From contig JAOWCC010001589.1 of the NCBI GenBank assembly GCA_030867875.1, positions 79,011,537 through 79,075,536 of the forward strand: 64,000 nucleotides of DNA, written 5' to 3'. The position numbers and the translations under genes were made by a program. Of this stretch, positions 14,201 to 23,098 are shown one piece after another. A model generated the notes under the pieces. That model was not told the origin of the DNA. It worked only from the letters and a program-made list of their open reading frames with translations, and searched no databases. Every line of letters begins with the position of its first letter. The stretch's first letter is position 1. The DNA comes from Actinernus sp. WN-2022 (Eukaryota; Cnidaria; Anthozoa; Actiniaria; Actinernidae).

Positions 14201-14370
14201 GAAGTAACAAAAGTAGTTTGTGCAGAGCACTTGAAGTACTTAAATCACAAACTGAGTTACATGTGTAAAAAATGTGTTGGTATTAATTTGTTTTCTAAAT
14301 TCTTCCTTGACCATGGTACCAAGCTATATTTGAGACTTCGTATTCTTTTATTATAGAAAAGACAAACTGA
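2112..14370 (+). CDS. DHRS7: DHRS7-like short-chain dehydrogenase/reductase, 5'-partial spliced gene
   Basis: Seven exons (2112-2236, 5059-5254, 9367-9413, 11116-11235, 12520-12695, 12811-12875, 14357-14370) join in frame to ~246 residues plus stop. Visible SDR landmarks: NNSG in the second exon; TSSVAG with the catalytic serine at its end; YCATK (Y114 and K118 of this partial protein) in the third; CPGPIQT in the fourth. The order and the region after the catalytic site (SKCAHLM, EIWIS) fit the DHRS7 subfamily, whose vertebrate member is about 339 residues, membrane-associated in the ER and NAD(P)-dependent on carbonyl or steroid substrates. The TGxxxGIG dinucleotide-binding exon is missing and must lie upstream. 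Introns carry MITEs, tandem arrays and a SINE. The subfamily call is from recognised motifs; the substrate here is unknown. Confidence 0.88.
2823..2960. mobile_element. fold-back repeat made of GGATCC palindromes
   Basis: The ends are inverted (ccctggtgaaaatcctgg at left, reverse complement of ccaggatttgcaccaggg at right). The interior is a run of about eight aggatcct palindromes spaced 9-17 bases apart, giving many alternative hairpins. No coding potential. It lies in the DHRS7-like intron A-B. Confidence 0.7.
3334..3485. mobile_element. fold-back MITE, arm attatcgatgaaataccag
   Basis: The left arm at 3334-3358 and right arm at 3455-3485 are inverted copies (atcgatgaaataccagt / actggtatttcatcgat). 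Between them is a second imperfect inverted pair, gtgatatctgcacacgtgaag / gaagatatcac. ~150 bp, non-coding, intronic. Confidence 0.7.
4453..4680 (-). other. GC-richer exon-like island antisense in DHRS7 intron
   Basis: A ~230-bp stretch clearly richer in G+C and CpG than its flanks, containing cacgtgatg. On the - strand it ends in a strong donor, ttcttt-cg/gtaagtattt at 4453/4452. The frame upstream is open on the - strand but matches nothing I recognise. It could be a 5' exon or promoter of an antisense transcript, or a repeat fragment. Confidence 0.25.
4715..4821. mobile_element. fold-back MITE, arm gagatacaaattttatctt
   Basis: The left arm (gagatacaaattttatctt, then cgtgttgatg, then atatcttac) is mirrored by gtaagatagttcatcaacac and aagataaaatctgtatctc on the right. 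The loop is short and lies around 4762-4784. About 107 bp, intronic, non-coding. Confidence 0.7.
5059..5254 (+). CDS. DHRS7: DHRS7-like exon B (NNSG and catalytic Ser)
   Basis: Acceptor atttccag, donor gtgggt. Encodes IDILVNNSGRSQRG at its start and HIIVTSSVAGKLG at its end; the reading frame joins exon A at a codon boundary and leaves one base for exon C. NNSG replaces the commoner NNAG, as in DHRS7 relatives. Confidence 0.9.
6256..7712. mobile_element. TIR element, ends actgagac-cagggccacttagac
   Basis: 6256-6280 and 7689-7712 are imperfect inverted copies sharing gggccacttagacaa. No transposase frame lies between. A TTAA-flanked element (7014-7474) is nested inside. No clear target duplication, and the right end runs straight into an attagta tandem array. 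Confidence 0.5.
7014..7474. mobile_element. TTAA-flanked TIR element (piggyBac/Kolobok type ends)
   Basis: Starts gtaatggtccagataagaac and ends with the exact reverse complement; TIR of about 26 bases. Both ends abut TTAA (7010-7013 and 7475-7478), the target duplication used by piggyBac and Kolobok superfamilies. 461 bp, no transposase, so a MITE. Confidence 0.8.
7709..7946. repeat. tandem array of attagta-type units
   Basis: About 240 bases built from cagtaattagtatgtaatt and gtaatcagtaattagta variants, with effective periods of 8-25 bases. It begins at the right border of the TIR element and may have grown from its terminal cagtaattag. Confidence 0.85.
8163..9172. repeat. 39-bp minisatellite with atcgat and tacatgtaca palindromes
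   Basis: About 26 units of the form aaatcgataatacatctgag followed by tactacatgtacatgtatg. Most are 39 bp; several lack the c of atcgat and are 38 bp. Because 39 is a multiple of three, several frames stay open on both strands, but the resulting Tyr/Thr/Cys-rich peptides are repeat artefacts. It lies in the DHRS7-like intron B-C. Confidence 0.95.
9367..9413 (+). CDS. DHRS7: DHRS7-like exon C (YxxxK)
   Basis: A 47-base exon between acceptor ctcttcag and donor gtgggt. It encodes APMSAAYCATKFALQ, holding the active-site Tyr and Lys. It is too short to show as an open frame alone; its phase fits both neighbours exactly. Confidence 0.88.
10112..10502. repeat. 21-bp tandem array gattggttgatagtcgtgcgt
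   Basis: About 18-19 units of gattggttgatNgtcgtgcgt with variants (a/c in the middle, g/t before ggcgt, one 20-bp form). The multiple-of-three period keeps frames open on both strands without protein meaning. It sits in the DHRS7-like intron C-D, directly upstream of a SINE. Confidence 0.95.
10540..10835 (+). mobile_element. tRNA-derived SINE
   Basis: The 5' part carries Pol III A box tggccgagtgg (10544-10554) and B box ggttagattcc (10588-10598), 33 bases apart, as in tRNA-headed SINEs. The body (gagtttgttggtatctcctcc onward) recurs at 44930-45085. The 3' end is aaataaaccatttgatttga. It is not a functional tRNA: no acceptor stem follows the B box. Confidence 0.8.
11116..11235 (+). CDS. DHRS7: DHRS7-like exon D (CPGPIQT)
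   Basis: Forty codons between acceptor tctgtctag and donor gtaagt. Contains GYFDGLRIEL followed by VCPGPIQTAIR, the post-catalytic motif that positions the nicotinamide in SDR folds. Confidence 0.9.
11605..12060. mobile_element. 456-bp near-perfect fold-back element
   Basis: The arms (11605-11826 and 11839-12060) are inverted copies with a few percent mismatch around a 12-base loop, gggatatattct. The ends are ctatacaccccattcca and its complement. A TA duplication is possible (ta/cacccc...ggggtg/ta). Non-coding; inside the DHRS7-like intron D-E. Confidence 0.9.
12520..12695 (+). CDS. DHRS7: DHRS7-like exon E
   Basis: Acceptor ctactttag. Encodes the DHRS7-type C-terminal region with MSTSKCAHLMVIGIANK and DEIWISPNPVLFF. 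It ends on two bases of a Trp codon followed by gcaagt, a GC donor; the third Trp base comes from exon F. Confidence 0.87.
12696..12810 (+). other. GC-AG intron in DHRS7-like gene
   Basis: The 115-base intron starts gcaagt and ends ctgtttag. Only this GC donor keeps the frame between ..LFT and VAKRIGIK, restoring a Trp codon across the junction. GC donors are a known minor class (roughly a percent of introns in animals) and usually match the rest of the donor consensus closely, as here. Confidence 0.75.
12811..12875 (+). CDS. DHRS7: DHRS7-like exon F
   Basis: 65 bases between acceptor gtttag and donor gtgagc. Encodes VAKRIGIKQIQKMREMAS and a GPK ending, a basic amphipathic stretch like the C-terminus of DHRS7 proteins. 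Leaves one base for the last exon. Confidence 0.8.
13230..13541. mobile_element. MITE, 20-bp TIR cctatatcattatgacgtca
   Basis: Exact inverted 20-mers at 13230-13249 and 13522-13541 (containing tgacgtca). Short inner matches (gagggggaca / tgtccccctc) continue the symmetry. About 312 bp with no transposase. Lies in the last DHRS7-like intron. Confidence 0.8.
14357..14370 (+). CDS. DHRS7: DHRS7-like terminal exon (tentative)
   Basis: Acceptor ttattatag then 14 bases. In the phase left by exon F it reads E-K-T-N and stops at tga (14368-14370), similar in style to the short basic tail of DHRS7. Another frame of the same exon stays open for about 22 more codons to taa at 14425, so a different upstream junction would give a longer acidic tail. 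Confidence 0.55.
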
Positions 14371-14920
14371 AGAAGCTATCACAAGAGTGGAAACAAGAGT
14401 GGACGAATTTGATACTGATTTTTAATCATCTACATGCATGCATACAAACAAAATAGTGCTAATAGATTGAATAGGTGCATGTGTTTGAATAGTAACTTAA
14501 TAACTTAATCAAGAGCATTTTAATAGGACTTTTTTGTGTTCCAGAAGCTGATACCCGAGATCTCTGCATTCATGCCATAACTTTTGCATAGAGGACATGA
14601 GCACCCAGGGCCAAGGCTAATACCATAAAGTAAAGAAATAATATATCTGTACCAAAACTCCTTGAAAAGTATCATTACTTAAGAAATAGAAAACCTTTTT
14701 CGTGTTTCTATAGATTTATAAAAACAGGAGTGAAAGTTTGGAAGAATGAGAAATGGCTGCAGGAACATGAGCCTGAAGGGCGAGTGTTACCATACAGCAA
14801 TTTCTTGTGTTCCTAGACTTCCATAATTGTTTCTATAACTCTACAGAAACATGAATTGTTTCTATTCCCTTTATAAAATAAATCAAAACAGAGTACAAAA
14901 CGAAATTCTCCTAACTAGCC

Positions 14921-15004
14921 TAGCCTGGGAAACCAGCGGACTCTTATTGCTCCCCACTCGCGAGTGGGGAGCAATAAGAGTTGGCTGCATGGTTTCCCAG
15001 GCTA
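14921..15004. mobile_element. 84-bp micro-MITE with 9-bp target duplication
   Basis: Element tagcctgggaaaccagc...ggtttcccaggcta, with an inner perfect stem attgctccccactcg/cgagtggggagcaat. It is flanked by taactagcc at 14912-14920 and again at 15005-15013. A 9-bp duplication points to a Mutator-like (MULE) transposase acting in trans. Its TAGCCTG ends match the larger elements at 20284-25093 and 56511-57889. Confidence 0.9.
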
Positions 15005-15260
15005 TAACTAGCCCAGTAGTGTGCACAGCTTTCTATGTTTCCATACAGTTATGGAAACAAACTTTCAACCAACCACATCATGTATTGTCTGTGGGTTATT
15101 TTATAAAACGTTATTTATCATGATTGAATTTTTTTAAAGATGAATTTTCAAATATCTGCTCATTTTAGAGTGATCTTACTTTACCCATGAAATAGATGTT
15201 AGACAAATAGTCAGTATTAGACCCTTTCGTTTTTATTTCACTATTAGATACAGACTATTT

Positions 15261-15517
15261 AACAATTAGACCCGCAGCCCGAATGGGCTACGAGTCAATA
15301 GCCCATGAGGCGCAGCCGAATGGGCTATTTAACTCGTAGCCCATGAGGGCGAGAGGTCTAATTGTTTTAGTATAAACTAACTAGTCGGACAGTAGAAAAT
15401 AATAGAAAGAAACAAATTGAAGTTGAAAAAATGTTATTATTTCGTGAAAATAGACCTATAGTAGCTTAGCCAATCAGAACGCAGGATTTGTAATAGTCCA
15501 CTAGTTGGTTTATACTA
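15261..15517. mobile_element. two adjoining fold-backs (tagccc-rich, then actagt-rich)
   Basis: 15261-15366 folds on aacaattagacc/ggtctaattgtt, with inner cgaatgggcta / tagcccat repeats. 15368-15517 folds on tagtataaactaactagt / actagttggtttatacta. They may be one composite MITE. Non-coding. Confidence 0.65.
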
Positions 15518-16194
15518 ATACATTTTATTTAATGGATTAAGTAAAACCACTCTAAGAGTAATTAATATCTACAAGTATGAAAATGTTACAAAAACTTCAT
15601 AACAACAAGAAGAGTATAAATATCATACTTATCATGTAAGAGAATCCACCAAGGTCCGGTATTCCGGATCCCAACCTTCTGGATTACATATTCCAGCGAT
15701 CTTGTACAAGCTATGTTTTACCAGTTTTATCATTACCTTGCACGCTGCCAATATCTTTTCATGGTCAGTACATGCATAATTCTTTGACATTTGACAGTAA
15801 TGTTGCTGATTAAGTCAATTTGACAGCAATAGAAGTAACACCTACAATTTAGCCTTAGACCGGTCATTACATACGTACATGGGTTTTATTTGGATCGTGT
15901 ACAAACGTTGTACATTGATTATTTGTTCCAAATAACGTTAGTGTTACCATAATTTAAAAAGATAATTTCACAATAATTTACATTTGACTTTATAACTAGT
16001 TTTTCAATTTCTATCAGAGATAACTATATATTAAATTATATTATCGGACGTCGTCTCTCTTTTTAAAACAATCGTAAACATATTTAGCTGATGCCTTTTG
16101 GAGTATTTTTTGTGGGTTTATCAGACAGTGTGAGAAACAATTGTTTCTCTGTCATTGTCTCGGGTTTTTTTTTGGGCAAGTCTAAATGTTGAAA
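15518..16194. other. AT-rich stretch, nothing recognised
   Basis: No gene, clear repeat border or RNA signal was seen. Short ccggattcc words at ~15660 recur near 18840-18930, suggesting fragments of a shared interspersed repeat. Confidence 0.5.
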
Positions 16195-17299
16195 ATAAAT
16201 TCTCTTAGCTTATTATAAATTGGGCATTTTATCAAGAAGTGCATTTCGTCTTCGATATCTTTTTGACGTTTTAAACAGATTCGTTCTTCCGGTTTTTTGT
16301 ATGGCCTTGCGTGTCTGCCTTTTTCTATTGCTAGGTTGTGATTACTAGTTCTTAGTCTAGTTGGGGCCGTTCTGTGTTTCAGATTTTTAACTTCTGTAAG
16401 GTAATTCTCATATGTATGTTGTTTTAAATAAGCGGTATGTTCTTAATTTATTTCGCTGTTGGGGTCTTTTCCTATCATCATTATACACTTCGCTTAGCCA
16501 GTGTTAGAATTCGTTATCTCTTAGTCTCTGTTTGATGTGCTTAAGCCATACTTTTTGTTGAGTAATATTGTCTTGATCATACCAAAGATTTCCAATGCCG
16601 CAATGAAATAATATTTCTTTGACTTTCTTACTCCAGTACGCTTTGTTATTTTCGTTTTTTGTTTCATGATAGATACAGTAAGATAATGTTTGGACGTTAT
16701 CTAGATCAACAAGTTTTATCCATAATTTTATACCGATCTCTGTTTTACATCCACATTTAGGGGAAATGGACCTAGCTCTGCACGGCACGCGTTATTGCTT
16801 GAGTATTTTCCTGCTCCAAGTAACATCTTGCAAAATTTGATGTGAACGAGGCCTCCAAGTTATCTCTGTTTGATATTTCTGATTGGTCTGCACCCCATAT
16901 TTCACTTCCATAGAGGATTATAGGTTTCACTAATGTATCCAAAAGTGACATTGTAAGTTTGAGATTTGTTCTAAAAAAACGTCTCATTTCTTTTCTGAGT
17001 TTATAAAGTGCTTTCAGAGCAGTCTTTTAACTCTTCTCTGGCTAAGGTGAACTTACCGTAGGTACTAAAATGGAGGCCAAGATATTTATAAGTTCTTGCA
17101 TTTTCTAATTCCTTATCTTTATAGTAAAAGCAGTAATTGTTCATTCTTTTTCCGTTATTATTAAAAATAAGCACTTGGGTTTTCTCGAGGTTCACATCTA
17201 TTTGAAATTCATTACAAAAGCTCTCTAGTTTGTTTAAGTAATTTTGTAAACCAACAGCACTTTTTGACATAATAACTAAGTCATCTGCGTTTTCGAAAG
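16195..17299 (-). pseudogene. 5'-truncated non-LTR retrotransposon (LINE) remnant
   Basis: Read on the - strand. The RT active-site remnant NADDLVIM lies at ~17270-17298 (Tyr of YADD lost), followed by NVEK-like LEKTQVLIF and YKYLGLHFS, then LLDTLVKPIILYGSEIW, a hallmark of the RT thumb/C-terminal region. Last comes a Cys/His segment, EDEMHFLIKCPIYN, near 16195-16250. Several frameshifts separate these. The 5' part is cut at ~17299, where unrelated sequence starts. It is dead and lies between the two host genes. Confidence 0.8.
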
Positions 17300-17319
17300 C
17301 AACTCAACTGCGACGTCTT

Positions 17320-18370
17320 TAGTTTAGGCAGAGAAAAATAAACTTCTCAGAGATTTGCTTTTGAGACCTCTGCTTCCTCTCGGCTCTGCTTCCTGCTTCC
17401 ATCGTTTGCCACCATCTGCTTCGTTTTCCGAGACCCCATGCCGGTTCGGAGGCTCGCTTTTGATTATTTTCTCTGGGTAGTTGGAACTGATTGGGCCCAG
17501 TGAAGTAGAAGTGCATCTGATATATCCTCAGCATGTTGTCTTCTACACACCGGGCTCTTTTGTATGCATGTTGAAGTACTGTTGGCATGTCGTGGTCAGT
17601 GCGCATTCCTTTGAAAAAGCTTTCCACTGCAAAAGTTCGTTAAGCTTTCAAATTGAATGCCATCCTGGAAATGTTCCTTCCCAATTTCTCTGATAGTATT
17701 GACTAGACTGGTGAGGGACTCAAGGGCAATGACAAACGACTGGTGCGTGGTCCGAGAAATCGTCATGTCTGGACCATTTTTGTTTCGTTTCCCAGTTCTT
17801 TCAAATGCATACTCTTCCTGCCTTGCAAAAATGCGACAACATCCAGGAATCTTGGTGTGTCACTTAAGTTCTCCTTTTTGTCGATCTTGAAGACGTTGGC
17901 GTAATTTTCCATAACACGCTGGAGTGAAATGAGTCATTTAGCCAAAGTTATCATCCTGGCAGCTTTATTGCCAGTATCCCAAAAACTGTTTTGGTATGTG
18001 CAAACGGCAAAGAGCATATTCAATGTGCTCTTCACAACATCGCGGTGGCCTGCAGCATCTCCTCCAAATAGGCCGTTCTGGTAGATTACGTCCTGCTATT
18101 AACTATTCTTCATTGATGCTGTAGATAGCATGTTCTTTGCTGGAGGTTACGAAGACTCTTCCATTTTCTGTAACGGCAATTCCCATGGGACTTGCAGTGT
18201 CGCTAAGAGTTGTTACTTTAATCGCCCCTTCAACTTCACACAGTGTACTTTTGCACCCGTTTCGTCAGTCTCCAACGATGATATGCCTTTCATTGCGTGT
18301 TATTGCAACTGGACCTACCCACTTTGATGTTTCTTCATGTTGTTATACTTGTGAAACACAAACATCGAAT
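17320..18370 (-). pseudogene. decayed intronless gene copy, NHL/propeller-like head and MPTV-type tail
   Basis: On the - strand, interrupted by several stops. At 18100-18330: GPVAITRNERHIIVGD, then TTLSDTASPMGIAVTENG and VFVTSSKEHAIYSI, which resemble NHL-type beta-propeller repeats. At ~17800-18090: VIYQNGLFGGDAAGHRDVVK and MENYANVFKIDKKENLSDTP. At ~17480-17640: ESFFKGMRTDHDMPTVLQHA with RARCVEDNMLRIY. No introns are visible between the pieces, consistent with a retrocopy or transposon-carried gene. I do not recognise a named family for the tail. Confidence 0.5.
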
Positions 18371-18551
18371 GTCTGAAACAAAAAACTTGGAATTGTCCTT
18401 TGTCGAAGAGCAAATTGCGAAAGGAGAGGCCGAGGTTGGGCGGGCTCTGGGAAACATTGGCTTCTTTGTTGCGTTACTTGGCAACCTTGACATCCGACGT
18501 CAATCAACTGACAATTAGTAACCGTAAGTATAAGCGACATGTAATTAACAA

Positions 18552-18722
18552 ATAAAGAAGCCTTAGCCATGTTTTATACTATCATAAAACACGATGGGCA
18601 TTTGAGAACATGAGAAATGTTAAAGCACAAGCCGAAGGCGCGTGCTTTCAACATTTCTAGAGTGTTCTCAAATGACCAGAGTGTTTTATGATAGAATAAA
18701 ACATGGATTTAAGGCTTCTTTA
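18552..18722. mobile_element. fold-back MITE, arm taaagaagccttagccatg
   Basis: 18552-18630 pairs with 18640-18722: catgttttat / ataaaacatg, gcatttgagaac / gttctcaaatg, and aaatgttaaagcac / gtgctttcaacattt. A shorter related palindrome (ggctaaccatgtt...aaaacatggcttcttagcc) follows at 18787-18831. Confidence 0.7.
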
Positions 18723-19313
18723 TCTGTTTTATAATATAGATTTACACGCGCGATAAAAGGAAACCGCCAGTTGAAAACTATATAACACGGCTAACCATGT
18801 TATATACTCTGATAAAACATGGCTTCTTAGCCAATCAGAGCATTCCGGATTTCATACCATAGTGGATTCCGGATTCCAAAGCATTTTGGATTCCGGATTC
18901 CAAAAGCAAAAAATTGGTGGATTCCGGATTCTCTTTCATGGGGCGATACTTATGATAGCACGTCATGATTAGTATAAATATTTTATTATTAAGTACAAAT
19001 GAAAGTGGATATTTTTAGGCCAATTAATATAAACCTTGATCTTCTCCGTTTGTAATTATAATATTCAAACTTTAAGTTCAATATGGAGAATAAACTAGTT
19101 ATCGATAGTACCTGTCTTTATTCTTCAGAAGTCCAGTTTTGTATTTTGGAAAATTATGTGACTACAGAATTTGACAACTACAGGGTATATATGCAGCCTT
19201 AAAATGCATTTAAACCATGCAATTGCTCCTTTTTTACATGTCATGTGTTTGATAACGCCAAAACATAGATTTGGTATCAAAATGAGCACGGAATAGATCT
19301 CTAACGAGAGCTA

Positions 19314-19417
19314 GTGTTTTACCAGGGGATCCAAACACCGAGAAAGATGAAAGCACGAGGCTGTTTCGGCCGAGTGCTTTTATTATTTCGAGGTGTTTGG
19401 ATTCCCTGGTGAAACAC
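19314..19417. mobile_element. fold-back MITE, arm gtgttttaccaggggatcc
   Basis: Inverted arms gtgttttaccaggg.atccaaacacc and ggtgtttggattccctggtgaaacac enclose a short ggctgtttcggccg hairpin. About 104 bp and non-coding. Confidence 0.7.
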
Positions 19418-19552
19418 GAAGCTTGATACAATACCTGCATTGAAACAATACCTGCATTCATAAATTATTAGAATGTTTGCCTGGAATGTTATTGCATGCA
19501 ATTATAGACTACAAGGATTGTGATTGTCATTTGGTCACAGTCATTTCAACAA

Positions 19553-19700
19553 ACGGCCTGATAGCGTAGTGGGCAAGACAGTGGACAAGTAGTCAAGAGC
19601 AGCCATGAGGATGATGGTTTGAGTCACACTGGACACTAATTTTTATTTCCATCTCCTTCACTTCTCCATGTAAAGTCATACTAATGCTGTAATCCTTGTA
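19553..19700 (+). mobile_element. tRNA-like SINE head
   Basis: A-box-like tagcgtagtgg (19562-19572) and B-box-like ggtttgagtca (19616-19626). No intact cloverleaf or acceptor stem. Similar heads occur at 39550-39660. Confidence 0.45.
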
Positions 19701-21192
19701 GCTTAATTAGGTCCATCACATGCATGAATCTTGATACCCAATGAGAGCAGTCCTCTGATTGTCAACAACTCTCATGAATTATTAATGAGTTTGAGAAATC
19801 AGATATCCAAAATAGATCCAAGAAACCATGCCATCTTGGATATGTGACTTCACAAGTGGAACACACAGAACCGGAATTTCCTAAATGTAGCACCTCATTT
19901 CAATGCACTATTTCAGACAATGGACTGACAGATAATTGTGTAAAAAATGTCTGATAGACTTTCAACATGGCAGGAAGCTGGTTTGTCTCCTTCACACCCG
20001 TTATTTGTGTAGTCACCCAACGCTTCTCCCCACTAACGGCTGCTTCAACCGAACAACATTCCTTTCTCTTTGTTGCGATTGCAGCAATCAGACGGTTGAC
20101 TTTGTTTTCATTAGATCAATCACGAGACAGTAAATTAATAAATGACGTATTTTGAGTACCGAAGTGATGACATCATAAATAGTACATTTTCGCTTTAACA
20201 TTTGACCAGTTTCAGAAAGAACACGATAAAAGAACATTACATACCAAAAATGAGGTGAATACGATAAAAAGCGGCCGAGATATTAGCCTGAATTCCAGCC
20301 GTCTCCTCCGGTTCGTTCCTCCCGAGAGAGACGTCTGAATCCAATAGCCGATAATGCCGTCCAGTGACGTCATTACCAGAAAACCTGGTAGTGAACTTTG
20401 ATTGGTTCATATTCTATAATTTCGCATAATTATCATAATTAACTCATCCGAGAAGACGGCAGGATTCACTTTGGACTCGCGATTGTTGATCGTTGAGTTT
20501 CAGTGGAGTGATTGTCTTTGGCAAAGACCTTCAATTCGTATTAAAGGAAAACATCTGGAAATGGATTGAAAGTGTCCTGAACAATAACCGGCCGACTGTC
20601 CTGTAAACATGTACATTTTATCCCGTCGCGTTCGCGGGGTTGTTGATAATCGATTATTTGTTCACACTCCCAGTGGTAAAGAATGTCTTTACTCTCTTCA
20701 AGGAAATGTTCTTTCCCGTAAGAGAGTCTTCGTATTTCTTTGAAAATTCTCCATTATCCTTTCATGTTTCTTCTACTTTTCTGTTGCATCATTTAGATAG
20801 GTAATATCTCGTAGCTGTGTCGATTCGAACGGCAGATCACGAGACAAAGACCACCAGAAAGACAAAGATCAACTGTACTTTGCCTACAAATATAATAGAA
20901 AACGATTTGTTGCTTCGAAAAGGTTTTCACAACATAATAGGCACTTGAGAAGCAAATGGGATGGATATATATATATATATATACTAAGGATTCGGAGTAT
21001 TTAAATTCTTGGTTGATTCATATTTCGCTCTACAATACTGTTTCGTGGGGACCAAAGTCCTCACTCGTCAGGAGTTACTTCGTGAATGAATATTTATTTA
21101 CAGTTGAGCGTGCACTGAGCTTTCCACGCAAGCGGGTGTAGGTTCAAATGGCGTTCCATTGACGTGCATCTCATGTGCGCGCTCAACTGGGA

Positions 21193-22006
21193 CTAATTGT
21201 ATCGTAACAATGATTTGTTCCTATGCCTACATGATGATATAAGTTCGTTCCTCTTGTTAAGTGTGCATCGGAATGGTTGACAAATAATAACATACTTCTC
21301 CCTAAGGCATAAATTACATCGTTTGCTTGCACTACTGTAAGGTTTTGCTTGCGAAATAATTAGCCATGAAATTTCGTAATCTACATTAATGTCCTTAAGA
21401 GTCCAAATATATTTGCTAAGTTCTGTTGAGTTTCTCATGCAGTATGGTTTCTGTATCTAGTCTTGAACTCGTTGTCAGTGAGGCCCACGTATGATTCACA
21501 TGTGTTGTTATCTTTACGTTTTACACACGCTTGGTACACTACAGCAGACTGCAGGCAGTTTCCGCTAAGGGGGCATTCGTTCTTGTTACGGCAGTTACAG
21601 GTCTTCTTACTTTCTTCATCCTCAGGTTTGCTATCGTTGTTAAAGTCCTTTAGTTGTCTCTTATTGTGGGCGTCGATAATTTGTTTAATGTTGCTCATGC
21701 AGCTGTAACTAATTTTAATGGTATTTCTGTTGAAGATTTTCCTGAGGTTATTGCCTATTGGGAAACATTTATCAACAAGGCTAAGGAATTTCTTACCTAC
21801 ATTAGTGTAGACATTCTTGCTGAACGGGGGATTATACCACAGGATGTTATTTCTTGGTCTGTTTCTTCGTTTGTTCGTAGTTTTCGGTTCAAACTCAAGT
21901 CTGTGGTTGTATCCGCTCTCATTCAGTGCCTTCTGATAGAGTGGTGCGGCAAGATCGAATGACTTCTTGTCCGATGATATGGACGAGAGACGTCTGTTGA
22001 TACCTG
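21193..22006 (-). pseudogene. Penelope-like GIY-YIG endonuclease end, left arm (frameshifted)
   Basis: Read on the - strand. It carries the C-terminal endonuclease region of a Penelope-like element: Cys-rich CNCRNKNECPLSGNCL, the GIY-YIG-type VVYQACV...ESYVGLTDNEFKTRY, TELSKYIWTLKD, SKRCNLCLREKY and SSCRHRNKSLL. A 19-bp deletion relative to the right arm, at ~21438, breaks the frame after RYRNHTA. The RT domain is absent (5' truncation at the palindrome centre). It retains the CxxC/EK block that the other arm lost. Confidence 0.85.
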
Positions 22007-22800
22007 CAGGCATCAACAGACGTCTCTCGTCCATATCATCGGACAAGAAGTCATTCGATCTTGCCGCACCACTCTATCAGAAGGCACTGAATGAGAGCGG
22101 ATACAACCACAGACTTGAGTTTGAACCGAAAACTACGAACAAACGAAGAAACAGACCAAGAAATAACATCCTGTGGTATAATCCCCCGTTCAGCAAGAAT
22201 GTCTACACTAATGTAGGTAAGAAATTCCTTAGCCTTGTTGATAAATGTTTCCCAATAGGCAATAACCTCAGGAAAATCTTCAACAGAAATACCATTAAAA
22301 TTAGTTACAGCTGCATGAGCAACATTAAACAAATTATCGACGCCCACAATAAGAGACAACTAAAGGACTTTAACAACGATAGCAAACCTGAGGATGAAGA
22401 AAGTAAGAAGACCTGTAACTGCCGTAACAAGAACGAATGCCCCCTTAGCGGAAACTGCCTGCAGTCTGCTGTAGTGTACCAAGCGTGTGTAAAACGTAAA
22501 GATAACAACACATGTGAATCATACGTGGGCCTCACTGACAACGAGTTCAAGACTAGATACAGAAACCATACTGCATCATTCCGGCACTCATCCAAGAGAA
22601 ACTCAACAGAACTTAGCAAATATATTTGGACTCTTAAGGACATTAATGTAGATTACGAAATTTCATGGCTAATTATTTCGCAAGCAAAACCTTACAGTAG
22701 TGTTATTATTTGTCAACCATTCCGATGCACACTTAACAAGAGGAACGAACTTATATCATCATGTAGGCATAGGAACAAATCATTGTTACGATACAATTAG
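22007..22800 (+). CDS. Penelope-like GIY-YIG endonuclease end, right arm (open frame, internal deletion)
   Basis: The open frame runs through the palindrome centre from 21967 (first ATG 21979) to the stop at 22800, so its first ~13 residues are antisense to the other arm. It has CPLSGNCL, ESYVGLTDNEFKTRYRNH, TELSKYIWTLKD and SCRHRNKSLL. A 39-base in-frame deletion has removed the SKRCNLCLREKY segment, including a CxxC pair conserved in the family, so activity is unlikely. In intact Penelope-like elements this domain nicks target DNA for a linked reverse transcriptase, which is missing here. Confidence 0.8.
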
Positions 22801-23098
22801 TCCCAGTTGAGCGCGCACATGAGATGCACGTCAATGGAACGCCATTTGAACCTACACCCGCTTGCGTGGAAAGCTCAGTGCACGCTCAACTGTAAATAAA
22901 TATTCATTCACGAAGTAACTCCTGACGAGTGAGGACTTTGGTCCCCACGAAACAGTATTGTAGAGCGAAATATGAATCAACCAAGAATTTAAATACTCCG
23001 AATCCTTAGTATTATTGCTCTACAGCATTGTATCGAGCACTGTTTGATAGAATTAATCGAAACATTTATTTATCTATATATATATATATATATATAGG

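Larger units (their letters stand above)
20983..23012. repeat. 2-kb palindrome of two Penelope-like 3' ends, head to head
   Basis: The arms meet at ctgcag (22004-22009) with essentially no spacer; the first mismatch pair is two bases outside it. The arms stay near-identical for ~1 kb to ctaaggattcggag (left) and ctccgaatccttag (right). The left arm uniquely keeps 39 bases at 21291-21329; the right arm uniquely keeps 19 bases at 22577-22595. The left outer end abuts (TA)n; a further TA run lies at 23077-23096. Confidence 0.93.
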
